Notes: a model not told the origin generated them from the sequence alone. Counted from the stretch's first letter, positions 39,823-49,486 are shown. The stretch: 64,000 bases of DNA from JABDOU01 sp041567895 (GCA_041567895.1 JBFGAX010000004.1:19206-83205), one strand, 5' to 3'. Numbers and translations: made by a program.

Positions 39823-41094
39823 ATGAGTCACACCGATACGGTCAAGCAATTCGCCGACATGCTGTACCAGGCCATCCCACGCGTTGAGGTTGCCATCCGT
39901 GATTGGGAAGGTACCCGGTACGGCCCCGAAGAAGCCGCGGCAACATTGGTTTTGAGCCACCCGGGTTCGCTTCGAGCTGCTCTGATCGCACCCACCGATC
40001 TATCGGCGGGTGAGGCATACATCTATGAAGATATCGACATCGAAGGCGATATCCTCGCAGCCCTCTATCTCGGAAACGTACTTGATGAGCTTCGCAAGCA
40101 ACCCCGGATGCTTGCGAAGGCTCTCAACCTCGTACGCACGTTGCCGAATGAGAGCAACCGTCGCTTGCACCGTCGCCCCCGTTTGTCTGGCAGGCTTCAT
40201 TCGGTGGCTCGAGATCGCCAGGCAATCTCGAGCCACTATGACACGGGCAACGAATTCTTCTCTCTGTTTCTTGATCCTTCGAAGACGTACTCGTGCGCAT
40301 ATTTCCTCGATCCGCAAGAGTCTCTAGAGGTTGCTCAGCGTCGCAAACTCGATCTCGTGAGTCGAAAACTTCTCCTCAAACCGGGGCTTTCTCTGCTGGA
40401 CGTGGGAAGTGGATGGGGGTCCATGCTGCTCCACGCCGGGATGAATTACGGCGTGGTCGGGCACGGGATCACGCTGAGTCATGAACAGTTCGAGGAATCA
40501 AACCGGCGGTTTGCGGACGTCGGACTCGGACATCAGCTCGCGGTGGAAATGAGGGACTACCGCGAAACGTCAGGGTCATTCGACGCCATCAGCTCAATCG
40601 GGATGTTTGAACACGTCGGGGCCGCCCAGCTCACAACCTATTTCGAAAAGATGTTCGGGTTGTTGAAGCCCGGGGGGCTGATGCTCAATCACGGGATCAC
40701 GACCCGCGAACGGCGGCGCTTACCCCGCTTGCGGGAAACGTTCGTGTCTACCCACGTGTTCCCTGACGGTGAATTACTTCCGATCGAGAACGTGATTCAA
40801 GCCGCCGAAGACGCCGGTTTTGAAGTTCGCGATGTCGAGAGCCTCCGCATGCACTATGCCCTGACGCTGCGCAACTGGATCGCAAACCTCGAGAGCAACC
40901 GCGAGCGAGCCATCAAACTCACCAGCGAAAAGATATACCGAACATGGCGCATCTATATGGCGGGCTCGGTCGTTGGATTCGAAACGGCCGGGATATCGGT
41001 CTACCAAATGATCCTGGCCAAGCCAAACACCCCGTGGCAGTTCGGTAGACGATGGGCCGTCGCCGAAGACGACACGGCCGGGGCGGGTTCCTGA
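39823..41094 (+). CDS. cfa: Cyclopropane-fatty-acyl-phospholipid synthase
   Basis: ATG 39823 follows GTGGAGG; an upstream in-frame GTG at 39811 is less likely. The 423-residue enzyme has an N-terminal lipid-binding part and a SAM-methyltransferase domain: SSHYDTGNEFFSLFLDPSKTYSCAYF, SLLDVGSGWGSMLLHA (SAM site), GITLSHEQFE and SSIGMFEHVGAAQLTTYFEK. It methylenates unsaturated acyl chains at the membrane surface. Between this and proline dehydrogenase, 41095-41266 holds no clear feature. Confidence 0.94.
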   Translation: MSHTDTVKQFADMLYQAIPRVEVAIRDWEGTRYGPEEAAATLVLSHPGSLRAALIAPTDLSAGEAYIYEDIDIEGDILAALYLGNVLDELRKQPRMLAKALNLVRTLPNESNRRLHRRPRLSGRLHSVARDRQAISSHYDTGNEFFSLFLDPSKTYSCAYFLDPQESLEVAQRRKLDLVSRKLLLKPGLSLLDVGSGWGSMLLHAGMNYGVVGHGITLSHEQFEESNRRFADVGLGHQLAVEMRDYRETSGSFDAISSIGMFEHVGAAQLTTYFEKMFGLLKPGGLMLNHGITTRERRRLPRLRETFVSTHVFPDGELLPIENVIQAAEDAGFEVRDVESLRMHYALTLRNWIANLESNRERAIKLTSEKIYRTWRIYMAGSVVGFETAGISVYQMILAKPNTPWQFGRRWAVAEDDTAGAGS

Positions 41095-41266
41095 CGCGTC
41101 GCCCATCGCCTATGGACCGGTCTGCATCGGGATCATTCGTACGGGCTAGACCAGTGTCTCAGCCGAATCGGGCAGCGGGTGGGGGGCACGAGCCTGTCGA
41201 GCCAATCTGGCACCCAGGAGTGCCAATAAACGTTTACCATCAACTTGTGCGATTGATCTCAACCTC

Positions 41267-42604
41267 GTGATCGGCAACGCTGACCCGACGATCGATATCG
41301 GCCGACGTCTCGCGCGCGCCGAACCAACTCAACAGCTCGCCAGACGCTGGGAAGATAAGTTGGTCGATTGGCTGCTATCCGATCAGGCGTTCAAGACCCA
41401 GGCGTTTCGATTGGTCGACGTTTATCCGGCGCTGCGTTCTACAGCCGACCGCTTCGACCACCTGTATAGCTATCTCCACGTCCAGGCTGCGCCAGGACTC
41501 GTTCGTACCGGCTTGCGCCTCGCGTCGAAGTCCGGTTTGGGCAGGCGTGTCGCGGTTCAAATCCTCGACGCGTCCATATCCCGTATGGCGCGGAGATTTA
41601 TCGCAGGAAGCACTCCGGAAGAAGCACTTCCTACCCTCAGCGATCTCTGGAGCCAGGGGACGGCACCGATCCTCGACCTGCTGGGCGAGGTGACAGTTAC
41701 CGATCGCGACGCCGACCGATATGGAACGCGAGTGGAGGAGTATCTGACCTCTGTCGCTTCCCGTATGGCAGCGTGGCCGCCTCAGGACCACCTCGTCACG
41801 GATCATCATGGACTTCTACCGCGGCTGGCGGTGGCTATAAAGCCCACCGCGCTTTCTGCTCGTTACCACCCGCTGTCTGCCGACGTTGGCATTGCCGAGG
41901 CTGCCACCCGTATCCGACCCATTCTTCGGTCGGCCATCCGCCACGACGTCTTCATCTGGTTCGATATGGAGTACTACGCGGTCAGGGATCTCACGGTCCG
42001 GCTGTTCAAGTTGCTTCTCGAAGAACCGGAATTCGCACGCGTGAATGCCGGCATCGTTGTTCAGGCCTACCTGCGAGACTCGATGAGTCAGCTCGAAGAC
42101 ATCGTCGAGTTCGCTGCGAGTCGTCCGCATCCGATCGGTGTTCGTCTCGTTAAAGGTGCCTACTGGGACACCGAGACGGTCGAGGCGGCTGCTCACGGGT
42201 GGCCGAGTCCGGTGTATGCCGAGAAGTCAGAAACCGATGCGAACTTCGAAGCATGCACCAGCGTTCTCAATGCCGCGTATCAGGTCCTGCGGCCGGCCTA
42301 CGCGTCACATAACCTGCGATCTGTGGCGAACGCGATCGCCGACGCGCAGAGAAAGAGCCTTCCCGAGAATGCATTGGAATTTCAGATGCTGTATGGGATG
42401 GGCGACGACCTGCGCCGGGCAACCAATCAACTTGGCATGCGGACCCGGTTCTACGCTCCGGTCGGAGAGTTGATCCCCGGCATGGCATACCTCGTTCGAC
42501 GATTGCTCGAAAACACGAGCAATGAGAGTTTTCTCCGGCAAAGCCGGAGCCACGAAGAACTCGACGAGCTGCTCGCACCACCGCGCCCGAAGGCAATCTC
42601 ATGA
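41267..42604 (+). CDS. Proline dehydrogenase
   Basis: The 445-residue protein has the FAD-binding PRODH barrel: IWFDMEYYAVRDLTVRLF, QAYLRDS, GVRLVKGAYWDTE, the NFEACT segment and YASHNLRSV, ending with LEFQMLYGMGDDLR and RTRFYAPVGELIPGMAYLVRRLLEN. It oxidises proline to pyrroline-5-carboxylate. Its stop overlaps the start of the partner dehydrogenase (ATGA), so the two-step pathway is made from one operon. A fairly long N-terminal domain (about 200 residues) precedes the barrel. Confidence 0.9.
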   Translation: MIGNADPTIDIGRRLARAEPTQQLARRWEDKLVDWLLSDQAFKTQAFRLVDVYPALRSTADRFDHLYSYLHVQAAPGLVRTGLRLASKSGLGRRVAVQILDASISRMARRFIAGSTPEEALPTLSDLWSQGTAPILDLLGEVTVTDRDADRYGTRVEEYLTSVASRMAAWPPQDHLVTDHHGLLPRLAVAIKPTALSARYHPLSADVGIAEAATRIRPILRSAIRHDVFIWFDMEYYAVRDLTVRLFKLLLEEPEFARVNAGIVVQAYLRDSMSQLEDIVEFAASRPHPIGVRLVKGAYWDTETVEAAAHGWPSPVYAEKSETDANFEACTSVLNAAYQVLRPAYASHNLRSVANAIADAQRKSLPENALEFQMLYGMGDDLRRATNQLGMRTRFYAPVGELIPGMAYLVRRLLENTSNESFLRQSRSHEELDELLAPPRPKAIS

Positions 42605-44187
42605 TTGATCCCGATGGATACCAGCCCGAACCGCTGCGACAGTGGCACGTCCGGTCGGTCGTTGAAGATTTTGGAAAGGCGGTTGAGGCGCAGAGCCGGG
42701 CTCCTGTTCTTTCGGTACCCGCGATCATCGGAGGACGCGAGGTTTCGGTCGGCACCCTCGAATCGGTTGATCCGGGCAAGTACGAACGGGTCGTCGCGAC
42801 AGCTGCGAGCGTGGGTGAGGATGCGGCAGATGATGTGGTTGCCGGTCTGTCAGAAGCGCACGGTTCATGGTCTGACCGGAGCCATGAGGACCGAGCCGAA
42901 GTCCTGGTTCGTGCAGCTACCTGGATGCGAGAACGGCGCGACAACCTGGCGGCGCTCGAAGTGTTCGAGGCAGGGAAACCGTGGGATGAGGCAGACGCCG
43001 ACGTGTGTGAGGCGATCGACTTCTGCGAGTACTACGCACGACAGGCGATTCTCCTGGGGCGGGGCGGGGTGGTCCAATCCCCACCGGGGGAGGAGAACCG
43101 GCTCGAATACTTCGGGCGCGGTGTGGCGGCTGTCATCGGCCCGTGGAATTTTCCACTCGCCATTCCGACGGGCCTGACCACCGCCGCTCTCGTCGCGGGC
43201 AATGCCGTGGCTTTGAAACCGGCCGAGCAAACTCCGGCCATTGCCTACCAGTTGATCGAAGCCTTGCGGGCAGCCGGTCTTCCCGAAGGGGTTCTGGCGT
43301 TTGTGCCAGGTCCGGGAGAGGAGATCGGAGCAGCGCTGGTCGCCCACCCCGGCGTACAAACGATTGCTTTCACTGGATCAAAGGAAGTTGGGCTCGCGAT
43401 CATTGAGGAGGCCGGAAAAACCCGTCCGGGACAGGCTTTCGTCAAAAGGGTCGTCGCCGAGATGGGCGGCAAGAATGCAATGATCATCGATTCCGATGCA
43501 GATCTCGACCAGGCGGTGCCGGCGGTTGCCCGGTCGGCGTTTGGATTTGCAGGCCAGAAATGCTCGGCCGCCTCGCGTGTGTTCGTGATGCAGGAGATCT
43601 ACGACGAGTTCATCGACAGGCTGATAGCTCATTCGGCGACCCTGGAGGTCGGTCACCCCAGTGCCGCGAGCGTCGTCGTTGGCCCTGTCATCGACGCCGA
43701 CGCCCACGCCCGCCTGACGAGCGCCGTTGCCGGGACAGCCGGCACTGTCCGATTAGGCGAAGCGGTTCAGACCACGTCACAACCGGCCGGTTGGTACGTA
43801 CCCCCGACGATCGTGGACGGATTACCTTCGACGGATCGCATCATGACCGACGAATTGTTTGGGCCGGTGGTCGCTGTGTCCGGCGTGGACGACGTCGATC
43901 GTGCGATTAACGATGCGAACAACACCGACTACGCACTCACAGCGGGGATTTATTCACGTTCTCCGGAAACCGTCGCCCGCGCCGTACGCCGTCTTCGGGC
44001 GGGGAACATCTACGTAAACAGGACCATTACGGGTTCAATCGTCGGACGCCAACCCTTCGGGGGTCATGGCCTATCTGGAACCGGACCAAAGGCAGGTGGA
44101 CCGGACTATCTGCAGGCGTTCTCAGACTCCAAGTCGATTTCCGAGAACACCATCCGGCAAGGTTTCGCGCCCGACTATCTCAATTGA
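42601..44187 (+). CDS. pruA: 1-pyrroline-5-carboxylate dehydrogenase
   Basis: The 528-residue aldehyde dehydrogenase has GPWNFPLAIPTGLTTAALVAGNAV, KPAEQTPAIAYQLIEALR, FTGSKEVG, EMGGKNAMI and the catalytic cysteine in FGFAGQKCSAASR. It takes the product of the adjacent proline dehydrogenase to glutamate with NAD+. The end overlaps the tail of the TetR gene on the other strand by eight bases. Confidence 0.92.
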   Translation: MIDPDGYQPEPLRQWHVRSVVEDFGKAVEAQSRAPVLSVPAIIGGREVSVGTLESVDPGKYERVVATAASVGEDAADDVVAGLSEAHGSWSDRSHEDRAEVLVRAATWMRERRDNLAALEVFEAGKPWDEADADVCEAIDFCEYYARQAILLGRGGVVQSPPGEENRLEYFGRGVAAVIGPWNFPLAIPTGLTTAALVAGNAVALKPAEQTPAIAYQLIEALRAAGLPEGVLAFVPGPGEEIGAALVAHPGVQTIAFTGSKEVGLAIIEEAGKTRPGQAFVKRVVAEMGGKNAMIIDSDADLDQAVPAVARSAFGFAGQKCSAASRVFVMQEIYDEFIDRLIAHSATLEVGHPSAASVVVGPVIDADAHARLTSAVAGTAGTVRLGEAVQTTSQPAGWYVPPTIVDGLPSTDRIMTDELFGPVVAVSGVDDVDRAINDANNTDYALTAGIYSRSPETVARAVRRLRAGNIYVNRTITGSIVGRQPFGGHGLSGTGPKAGGPDYLQAFSDSKSISENTIRQGFAPDYLN

Positions 44188-44764
44188 TGAGCCTATGCAG
44201 GGTTGCGATGAGCACCTGAGTCGTGGTTTCGGCGATGTGTTCGGGAGTGTGTCCGAAGTCGCGACGTAGTGCCTCGTAGGTAAAGAGGCTTTCGAGAAGT
44301 CCAAACGTATCTCCGAGAAGGGGAGGCGGAGTACCCGGTTGCCCGGCGAGGCGCCAGAGGCGAAGGGCGAACTCATCGATGTATCGCCGGCGGGCGAGGC
44401 GTCTGGCCTGAACCGCGGCGCCAACGTTGCCGTGTGATTCGGGGTCGGCTGCTATCTGCCAGTGTGCGAGGCCCATGCCGGAGGCGACCTGATGAGAACG
44501 GGTGAGAACCGACCTGATCAGTTCTTCCGGCGTTCCGGCGTCTACGTGCTCGAAGATCGTGTTCACGATCCGGTCGTATTGACGTTCGACCGCCGCGGCT
44601 ATCAGTTCTTCCCGACTGTCGAAGTAACGAAAAAGTGTTCGGCGTCCCACTCCTGCGGCGGCGGCCAACTCATCCATGGTGACATCGACTCCGTTGCGTG
44701 CCAGCAGTTGTTCGGCTGCGTCGAGGACTGAACTCTTTCTCTCATCTATCAGCGGAGAATCCAT
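44180..44764 (-). CDS. TetR-family transcriptional regulator
   Basis: ATG 44764 starts MDSPLIDERKSSVLDAAEQLL; an upstream in-frame ATG would add 24 residues with no family support. The 194-residue protein has the N-terminal helix-turn-helix TMDELAAAAGVGRRTLFRYF and a variable ligand-binding C-terminal part. It is divergent from the SLC12-like transporter gene (44861), separated by 96 bp, so that transporter is the most likely target. The convergent proline genes are a second possibility. Confidence 0.88.
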   Translation of the reverse strand: MDSPLIDERKSSVLDAAEQLLARNGVDVTMDELAAAAGVGRRTLFRYFDSREELIAAAVERQYDRIVNTIFEHVDAGTPEELIRSVLTRSHQVASGMGLAHWQIAADPESHGNVGAAVQARRLARRRYIDEFALRLWRLAGQPGTPPPLLGDTFGLLESLFTYEALRRDFGHTPEHIAETTTQVLIATLHRLIN

Positions 44765-44860
44765 CGCCCACAGGCTATGGATCCGGATCGAGGCTTCCCA
44801 GCGCCCTCTTTCTAACCGCAACATGTCCGATCGCACCGCTCTCGTAGGATTGGCCTCCTC

Positions 44861-47092
44861 ATGGCGGATACCGGGCTCGAAATCCAGCCGGATCGAGTTG
44901 AAAAGCTCGGCCCGTTCATAGGCGTTTTCACCCCATCGGTGCTGACGATTCTCGGGGTCATTCTCTATCTGAGAACTGGCTGGGTGGTTGGGAACGTGGG
45001 GTTACCGAGGGCGCTTCTCATCGTCACCATTGCAAATGCCATCACCCTCTTGACCTCGCTGTCCGTATCAGCCGTCTCCACCAATATGCGAGTCCGGGCC
45101 GGAGGTGCGTACTACATCATCTCGCGCAGCCTCGGACTGGAAATTGGCGCCGCAATCGGAATTCCATTGTTCCTTGCCCAGGCTCTGTCAGTGACCCTGT
45201 ACGCGTTTGGTCTTGCAGAGAGCCTCCGATACGTCTGGCCGAATGTTGAAATCATTCCCGTCGCAGCAGGCACCGTGATCGTTGTGGCACTCCTTGCCGG
45301 TAGAGGAGCGAGTCTGGCGCTGCGGCTGCAGTTGCCCATCGTTGCCGCGATCGGTGCCTCGCTTGGAGCGCTGGCGATCGGGGTCACCGGGCGGGCTCCC
45401 GACATCGGTGAAGTCGCAGCCGGCATCGAGGGTGGGGAGTCGTTCTGGGTTGTGTTTGCGGTGTTCTTTCCTGCTGTGACGGGGATCATGGCCGGGATCT
45501 CTCTTTCGGGAGACCTGCGCGACCCGCAACGATCGATTCCACGCGGGACGCTGGGGGCCGTGTTGACCGGGTTTGCCGTGTACCTGGCCGTTCCGGTTCT
45601 TCTCGCCGTTGCCGCGACGTCGCAAGAACTGGTCGACAACGAACTGATCTGGTTCGACATCGCTGGTCCCACGCTTTCGTGGTTCATTTTCCCCGGACTG
45701 TGGGGCGCCATCTTTTCCTCCGCGGTGGGCAGCATTCTGGGAGCACCGAGGACGATTGAAGCGCTCGTCAAAGACGGTGCCCTTCCCGGCCTCTTCGCCC
45801 GAGGCAAGAGCGTCACCAGCGGTTTCGGCGTTTCGCTGTTCCTGTCGACCGGAACAGCGCTCGCAGCAGTTCTCCTCGGCGACCTGAACACGGTGGCTCC
45901 GGTTCTATCAATGTTCTTTCTCATCACGTACGGGGTCATCAACCTCGTGGCCGGTCTTGGCATCCTGAGCGGTGAGCTTTCTTACCGGCCGACGCTCCGC
46001 ATCCCCTGGTGGCTGTCGCTCGCAGGGGCGGCAGCGTGTTTTTGGGTCATGTTCGTCATCTCTCCTCTGGCGTTTGTTGTCGCGATCAGCATCGAGGCCG
46101 CGATCTACGTCGCTCTACGCAGGCGTCGCATGACCGCTAGCTTCGGCGACCTTCGGCGAAGTGCTTTGTTGGGGATTGTGCGATCGACCCTGCTTCGTCT
46201 TGCCAAACTGCCTCAGGATCCTCGCAACTGGCGGCCAAACGTCCTTGTGTTCGCCGGAGATGTGAGTCACCGGGCCGGTCTGGTTCGATTCGGTTCGTGG
46301 CTTGTCCAGGATCGCGGCATCTTGACCGTTGCGAAGCTCGTGGTCGGTGAGTTGTCCGATCACGCAGCAAACATACCCCAGCGCGTGTCCTCGCTGCACT
46401 CGGAGCTCGAGGAATTAGGTGTCGCGGCGTTTGCAGAGATTGATGTCGTCAAGAGCTTCGAAGAAGGCGCCATCGCCGTGTCTCAGGCCAATGGGATTGC
46501 CGGGATCGATTCGAACACGCTCATGTTCGGCTGGAGCAGCAAGCCCGCCAGGCGGGCAGGCATGTTGCGAATCATCCGCCAGGTCGGGGAACTTGGCAAA
46601 TCAGCCGTCATCTGCAAGGTGCCAGATGGTTTCGCCCCTGGTCCGACGCCGCGGATAGACGTGTGGTGGGGCGGACTGCAGCAGAATGGTGACCTGATGG
46701 TGCTCCTTGCCCATCTACTCACGCTCAATCCCGAATGGCGCCGCGCCTCGTTGTCGATCAAGAGCATCGCGTCCTCACCCGAATCGGCGGCGCGCAGCGA
46801 AGAAGCACTCGAGCGGATGATCAAGGCTGCCCGGGTCAACGCCAAGTTTGAAGTGATCTTGAAGCCTGCCGGGAAGACTGTATCTGCGGTCATCCACACA
46901 GAATCAGGCTCGGCCGATGTCGTGTTGCTCGGGCTCAGCGATCCGCCGCCGGGAGAGGAAGAGATCTATGCGGAGCGGCTGGCCCTGCTCGTCGAAGGCC
47001 TCGAAACCGTCCTCCTGGTTCGCAATGCAGGATCATTCCGGGGACAGCTGCTCGGAGAAGAGTTGCGAGTTGAAGAGGGAAGTCGCGACTAG
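44861..47092 (+). CDS. SLC12-like cation-chloride cotransporter (APC superfamily)
   Basis: The 743-residue protein opens its membrane part with GPFIGVFTPSVLTILGVILY followed by LRTGWVVGNVG, the hallmark of SLC12 cation-chloride cotransporters. About 11-12 hydrophobic segments run to near residue 430, then a cytoplasmic C-terminal domain of about 310 residues follows. Such transporters couple K+, Na+ and Cl- movement; amino-acid transport is possible in bacterial relatives. It is divergent from the TetR gene. Its stop overlaps the convergent GATase gene by four bases. Confidence 0.85.
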   Translation: MADTGLEIQPDRVEKLGPFIGVFTPSVLTILGVILYLRTGWVVGNVGLPRALLIVTIANAITLLTSLSVSAVSTNMRVRAGGAYYIISRSLGLEIGAAIGIPLFLAQALSVTLYAFGLAESLRYVWPNVEIIPVAAGTVIVVALLAGRGASLALRLQLPIVAAIGASLGALAIGVTGRAPDIGEVAAGIEGGESFWVVFAVFFPAVTGIMAGISLSGDLRDPQRSIPRGTLGAVLTGFAVYLAVPVLLAVAATSQELVDNELIWFDIAGPTLSWFIFPGLWGAIFSSAVGSILGAPRTIEALVKDGALPGLFARGKSVTSGFGVSLFLSTGTALAAVLLGDLNTVAPVLSMFFLITYGVINLVAGLGILSGELSYRPTLRIPWWLSLAGAAACFWVMFVISPLAFVVAISIEAAIYVALRRRRMTASFGDLRRSALLGIVRSTLLRLAKLPQDPRNWRPNVLVFAGDVSHRAGLVRFGSWLVQDRGILTVAKLVVGELSDHAANIPQRVSSLHSELEELGVAAFAEIDVVKSFEEGAIAVSQANGIAGIDSNTLMFGWSSKPARRAGMLRIIRQVGELGKSAVICKVPDGFAPGPTPRIDVWWGGLQQNGDLMVLLAHLLTLNPEWRRASLSIKSIASSPESAARSEEALERMIKAARVNAKFEVILKPAGKTVSAVIHTESGSADVVLLGLSDPPPGEEEIYAERLALLVEGLETVLLVRNAGSFRGQLLGEELRVEEGSRD

Positions 47093-47847
47093 AGCTCAAC
47101 CTCTGCCGAAATCGCGGCTTTGTCCCGTGCCATCCGATACAGATTTGCCTTGTCGATCAAATCCCGGAATAACGGAGCGCCATGCTCGCCGAGAATCTCC
47201 GGATGCCACTGAACGCCGAACACCGGCCAATCATCCGTTCCCTCCACGGCTTCGATCACACCGTCGGCCGCGGTGGCGGCCACTCGCAGTTCTGACCCCA
47301 GTCGCTCGATTCCCTGATGGTGGAGCGAGTTGACGTCGGTCCCCTCGCCGTAGAACTGCTCGAATGTCGAACCTCGAACCACAGAGATTCGCTGGCGCAG
47401 TTCATTGTTCAGTTCGATCGATTCGGAAAGCTCGGGATGTTCGTCGGTCCCGAGCAGGTGCTGTCTCAGCGAACCCCCGGCTGCCACGTTGATCACCTGC
47501 AATCCCCGGCATACGCCGAGGGTTGGCAGGCCGATCTCCCTGGCTTTCATGGCGAAGCGAATATCTCGCGCGTCCGCATGGGCGTCGATGTTTTCGCTCA
47601 GGCCGGCATTTGTCTGTCCATACTCGGAAGGATCGATGTCGCCGCCGCCACAGATGACCAACCCATCGAGAATATGCAACACCGCCGGATCTGCGCCCGG
47701 TAAGAGGACCGGAGTTCCGCCGGCCTGCTCGATTTGATCTATGTAATGCGACGCCGTTGCCTGTATAGAGGTCTTTGGTCCCAGAGCGGTCGATACGACA
47801 TGCTTCCATGTCGTGTGCCCGATGACCGGTCTGGCTGCAGTACTCAC
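47089..47847 (-). CDS. Class I glutamine amidotransferase-like hydrolase (PuuD/peptidase C26 type)
   Basis: The 252-residue protein has the C26 fold: VICGGGDIDPSEYG, the nucleophile in LGVCRGLQVINVAAGGSL (Cys113) and VQWHPEILG (His and Glu). Relatives hydrolyse gamma-glutamyl-GABA or other gamma-glutamyl compounds. No putrescine genes are near, so the substrate is uncertain. It starts at ATG 47847 and its promoter should lie in 47848-48149. Confidence 0.88.
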   Translation of the reverse strand: MSTAARPVIGHTTWKHVVSTALGPKTSIQATASHYIDQIEQAGGTPVLLPGADPAVLHILDGLVICGGGDIDPSEYGQTNAGLSENIDAHADARDIRFAMKAREIGLPTLGVCRGLQVINVAAGGSLRQHLLGTDEHPELSESIELNNELRQRISVVRGSTFEQFYGEGTDVNSLHHQGIERLGSELRVAATAADGVIEAVEGTDDWPVFGVQWHPEILGEHGAPLFRDLIDKANLYRMARDKAAISAEVEL

Positions 47848-48149
47848 GCCAGCGTGCTTGAACGAACGGACAGAAACCCTGAGATCACAGGATGAGCTTA
47901 TCGGCGTTGGTACCAGTCTGAAGCTCTAGCCGGTTTCAACAGCGCTGAGCGAGGGTCTATACGGAATATCAAGAAAAAAATATTGTTGTTAAAGGGTCGC
48001 GCATGCAGAGCCGAAAACATATGCAAGGCTTGGTTGGCACTGTCCAAAAAGATCCTCCGCTTTGCGGAAGTTCTCCCTTCCTTGGACTCCTCCTCAGCAC
48101 CGCCAGGCAAGCCCAGAAAGTACCCCGCTCAGGCGGGGTACTTTCGCGT
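47848..48149. other. Intergenic region with AT-rich patch
   Basis: No supported gene is found in these 302 bp. There is an AT-rich patch near 47964-47992 with runs of A and T, unusual for this window, and a possible promoter for the GATase gene on the minus strand. The right end carries the terminator hairpin at 48116-48145. Short open frames on both strands lack any family feature. Confidence 0.5.
48116..48145. terminator. Perfect 13-bp hairpin downstream of the HExxH gene
   Basis: GAAAGTACCCCGC (48116-48128) pairs exactly with GCGGGGTACTTTC (48133-48145), loop TCAG. It lies four bases past the stop of the minus-strand gene ending at 48150 and is likely its terminator. The T tract is short. 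Confidence 0.75.
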
Positions 48150-48917
48150 TCAAAGCTCTGAACGGAGTTCGGATCTGATTCTGACCAGCTCGGGGACGCC
48201 CCACATGAAGGCAATCTTGGCATCCGCGACGGTGTTCGGGCGTGGCTGGCTTCTGTAGACGAAGAATCGAAATGTCTCCGCGATATCCTCTCCAGGATTA
48301 GTCGCCGCGTAGCTGGTCACGAACGCATCCGGATTGGAACTGAAGAGCTCGTCGGGGTTCGATCTCGCCGTCGCGAGATCGTCGTCCGACCAGAACTCTT
48401 CCACGAATCGATCGAAGATGCTGCCCTCCCTGGCGCATCCTTCCCCCGTGAAGTACGTCGTGCAGGAGGTCTCCACGTCGCGCGATGTCGCCGGGATGAC
48501 CTGTGTCGGGCTCAACGTGATCAGATGGGCATACTCGTGCACCAGGGTGTTGTCGAGATCCTCATCGGACGCCGGCGGTCCGATCGCAAGGCTCCAGTTT
48601 TGAAGGCTGTTGCTGCTGGCTTCGACCAGACCCCCGACATCGGAAAACGGGAGCGCATGGAACTCGGCGACCAGACCTCTGCGACTGGCCGGAACGAGCT
48701 CGACGAATCTGGTCCAGGCGTGGTCGTGCCAGGGCTCTGCGACGCCTGACGAGAGGGCGATCGTCTCGCCGGTCACGGTATAGATCGCATCGGGAGGCGT
48801 GCCGCGAGCGGCCTCGCGCGTTACGAGAAAAGACGCGAGTGCAACAAGTCCGACAAACACGATGCCGAGCGCCGTGTATTTCCAGGTTGCGTTGGCGGTT
48901 TCGGTCATTGTCCTCAC
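48150..48917 (-). CDS. Membrane-anchored putative zinc metallopeptidase (HExxH)
   Basis: The 255-residue protein has one N-terminal membrane helix (about residues 14-32) and an extracellular domain with LVHEYAHLITL; His127-Glu128 and His131 form the HExxH zinc motif. A later PGEDIAETFRFF segment (Glu210 and Glu214) could give the third ligand, as in gluzincins. Four cysteines near 152-161 may form disulfides. The family is not recognised and activity is inferred from the motif alone. Its start overlaps the stop of dcd by four bases, so it is coupled to that gene. Confidence 0.75.
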   Translation of the reverse strand: MRTMTETANATWKYTALGIVFVGLVALASFLVTREAARGTPPDAIYTVTGETIALSSGVAEPWHDHAWTRFVELVPASRRGLVAEFHALPFSDVGGLVEASSNSLQNWSLAIGPPASDEDLDNTLVHEYAHLITLSPTQVIPATSRDVETSCTTYFTGEGCAREGSIFDRFVEEFWSDDDLATARSNPDELFSSNPDAFVTSYAATNPGEDIAETFRFFVYRSQPRPNTVADAKIAFMWGVPELVRIRSELRSEL

Positions 48918-49486
48918 GAGTCTTCGTTGAAGTCCCTGTGCATTCTGCTCGGGGTCGGTCCGCGCTGTCCCTGATATTTGGAACCGAGCGCCGCAGATCC
49001 GTAAGGGTTATCGGCAGGTGTGGTCATTTGGTAAAAGCTGATTTGACCGATCTTCATACCCGGGTAGATAGCGATCGGGAGGTTGGCGACGTTCGAGAGC
49101 TCGAGCGTGATGTGACCCTCGAAGCCGGGGTCGATGAACCCTGCCGTTGAGTGGATGAGCAGTCCGAGCCGACCCAACGATGACTTGCCCTCGAGCCGAG
49201 CCACCACATCATCACCGAGGCCAACGACCTCGAGGGTTGATCCCAGCACGAACTCGCCGGGGTGAAGGATGAACGGGTGCTCCTCGCTTGCCTTTACTTC
49301 GGTCGTGAGGTCATCCTGCGGTGCTTTGGGATCGATCACCGTATGCCGGTGATTCTCGAACGTTCGAAACACTTCGCCGACCCGAAGATCTATCGAGGAC
49401 GGCTGAATGAAGGATCGTTCCAACGGTTCCACCGTTATTTGGCCGGACGCCAGAGCTTCCTTCATGGTGCGATCTGAAAATATCAT
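48914..49486 (-). CDS. dcd: dCTP deaminase
   Basis: The 190-residue product has SSIDLRVG, the EGKSSLGRLGLLIHSTAGFIDPGFEGHITLELSN core (listed here in parts: EGKSSLGRLGLL, AGFIDPGFEGH, TLELSNVA) with the catalytic Glu, and the C-terminal YQGQRGPTPSR. It deaminates dCTP for dTTP synthesis; actinobacterial forms can go on to dUMP, which I cannot tell here. It lies next to tRNA-Gly and is followed by the overlapping peptidase gene. Confidence 0.93.
   Translation of the reverse strand: MIFSDRTMKEALASGQITVEPLERSFIQPSSIDLRVGEVFRTFENHRHTVIDPKAPQDDLTTEVKASEEHPFILHPGEFVLGSTLEVVGLGDDVVARLEGKSSLGRLGLLIHSTAGFIDPGFEGHITLELSNVANLPIAIYPGMKIGQISFYQMTTPADNPYGSAALGSKYQGQRGPTPSRMHRDFNEDS

Noticed and set aside
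47898..48258. Short frames on both strands in the GATase-peptidase gap
   Set aside because: No conserved features; one runs through the terminator hairpin and into the minus-strand gene.
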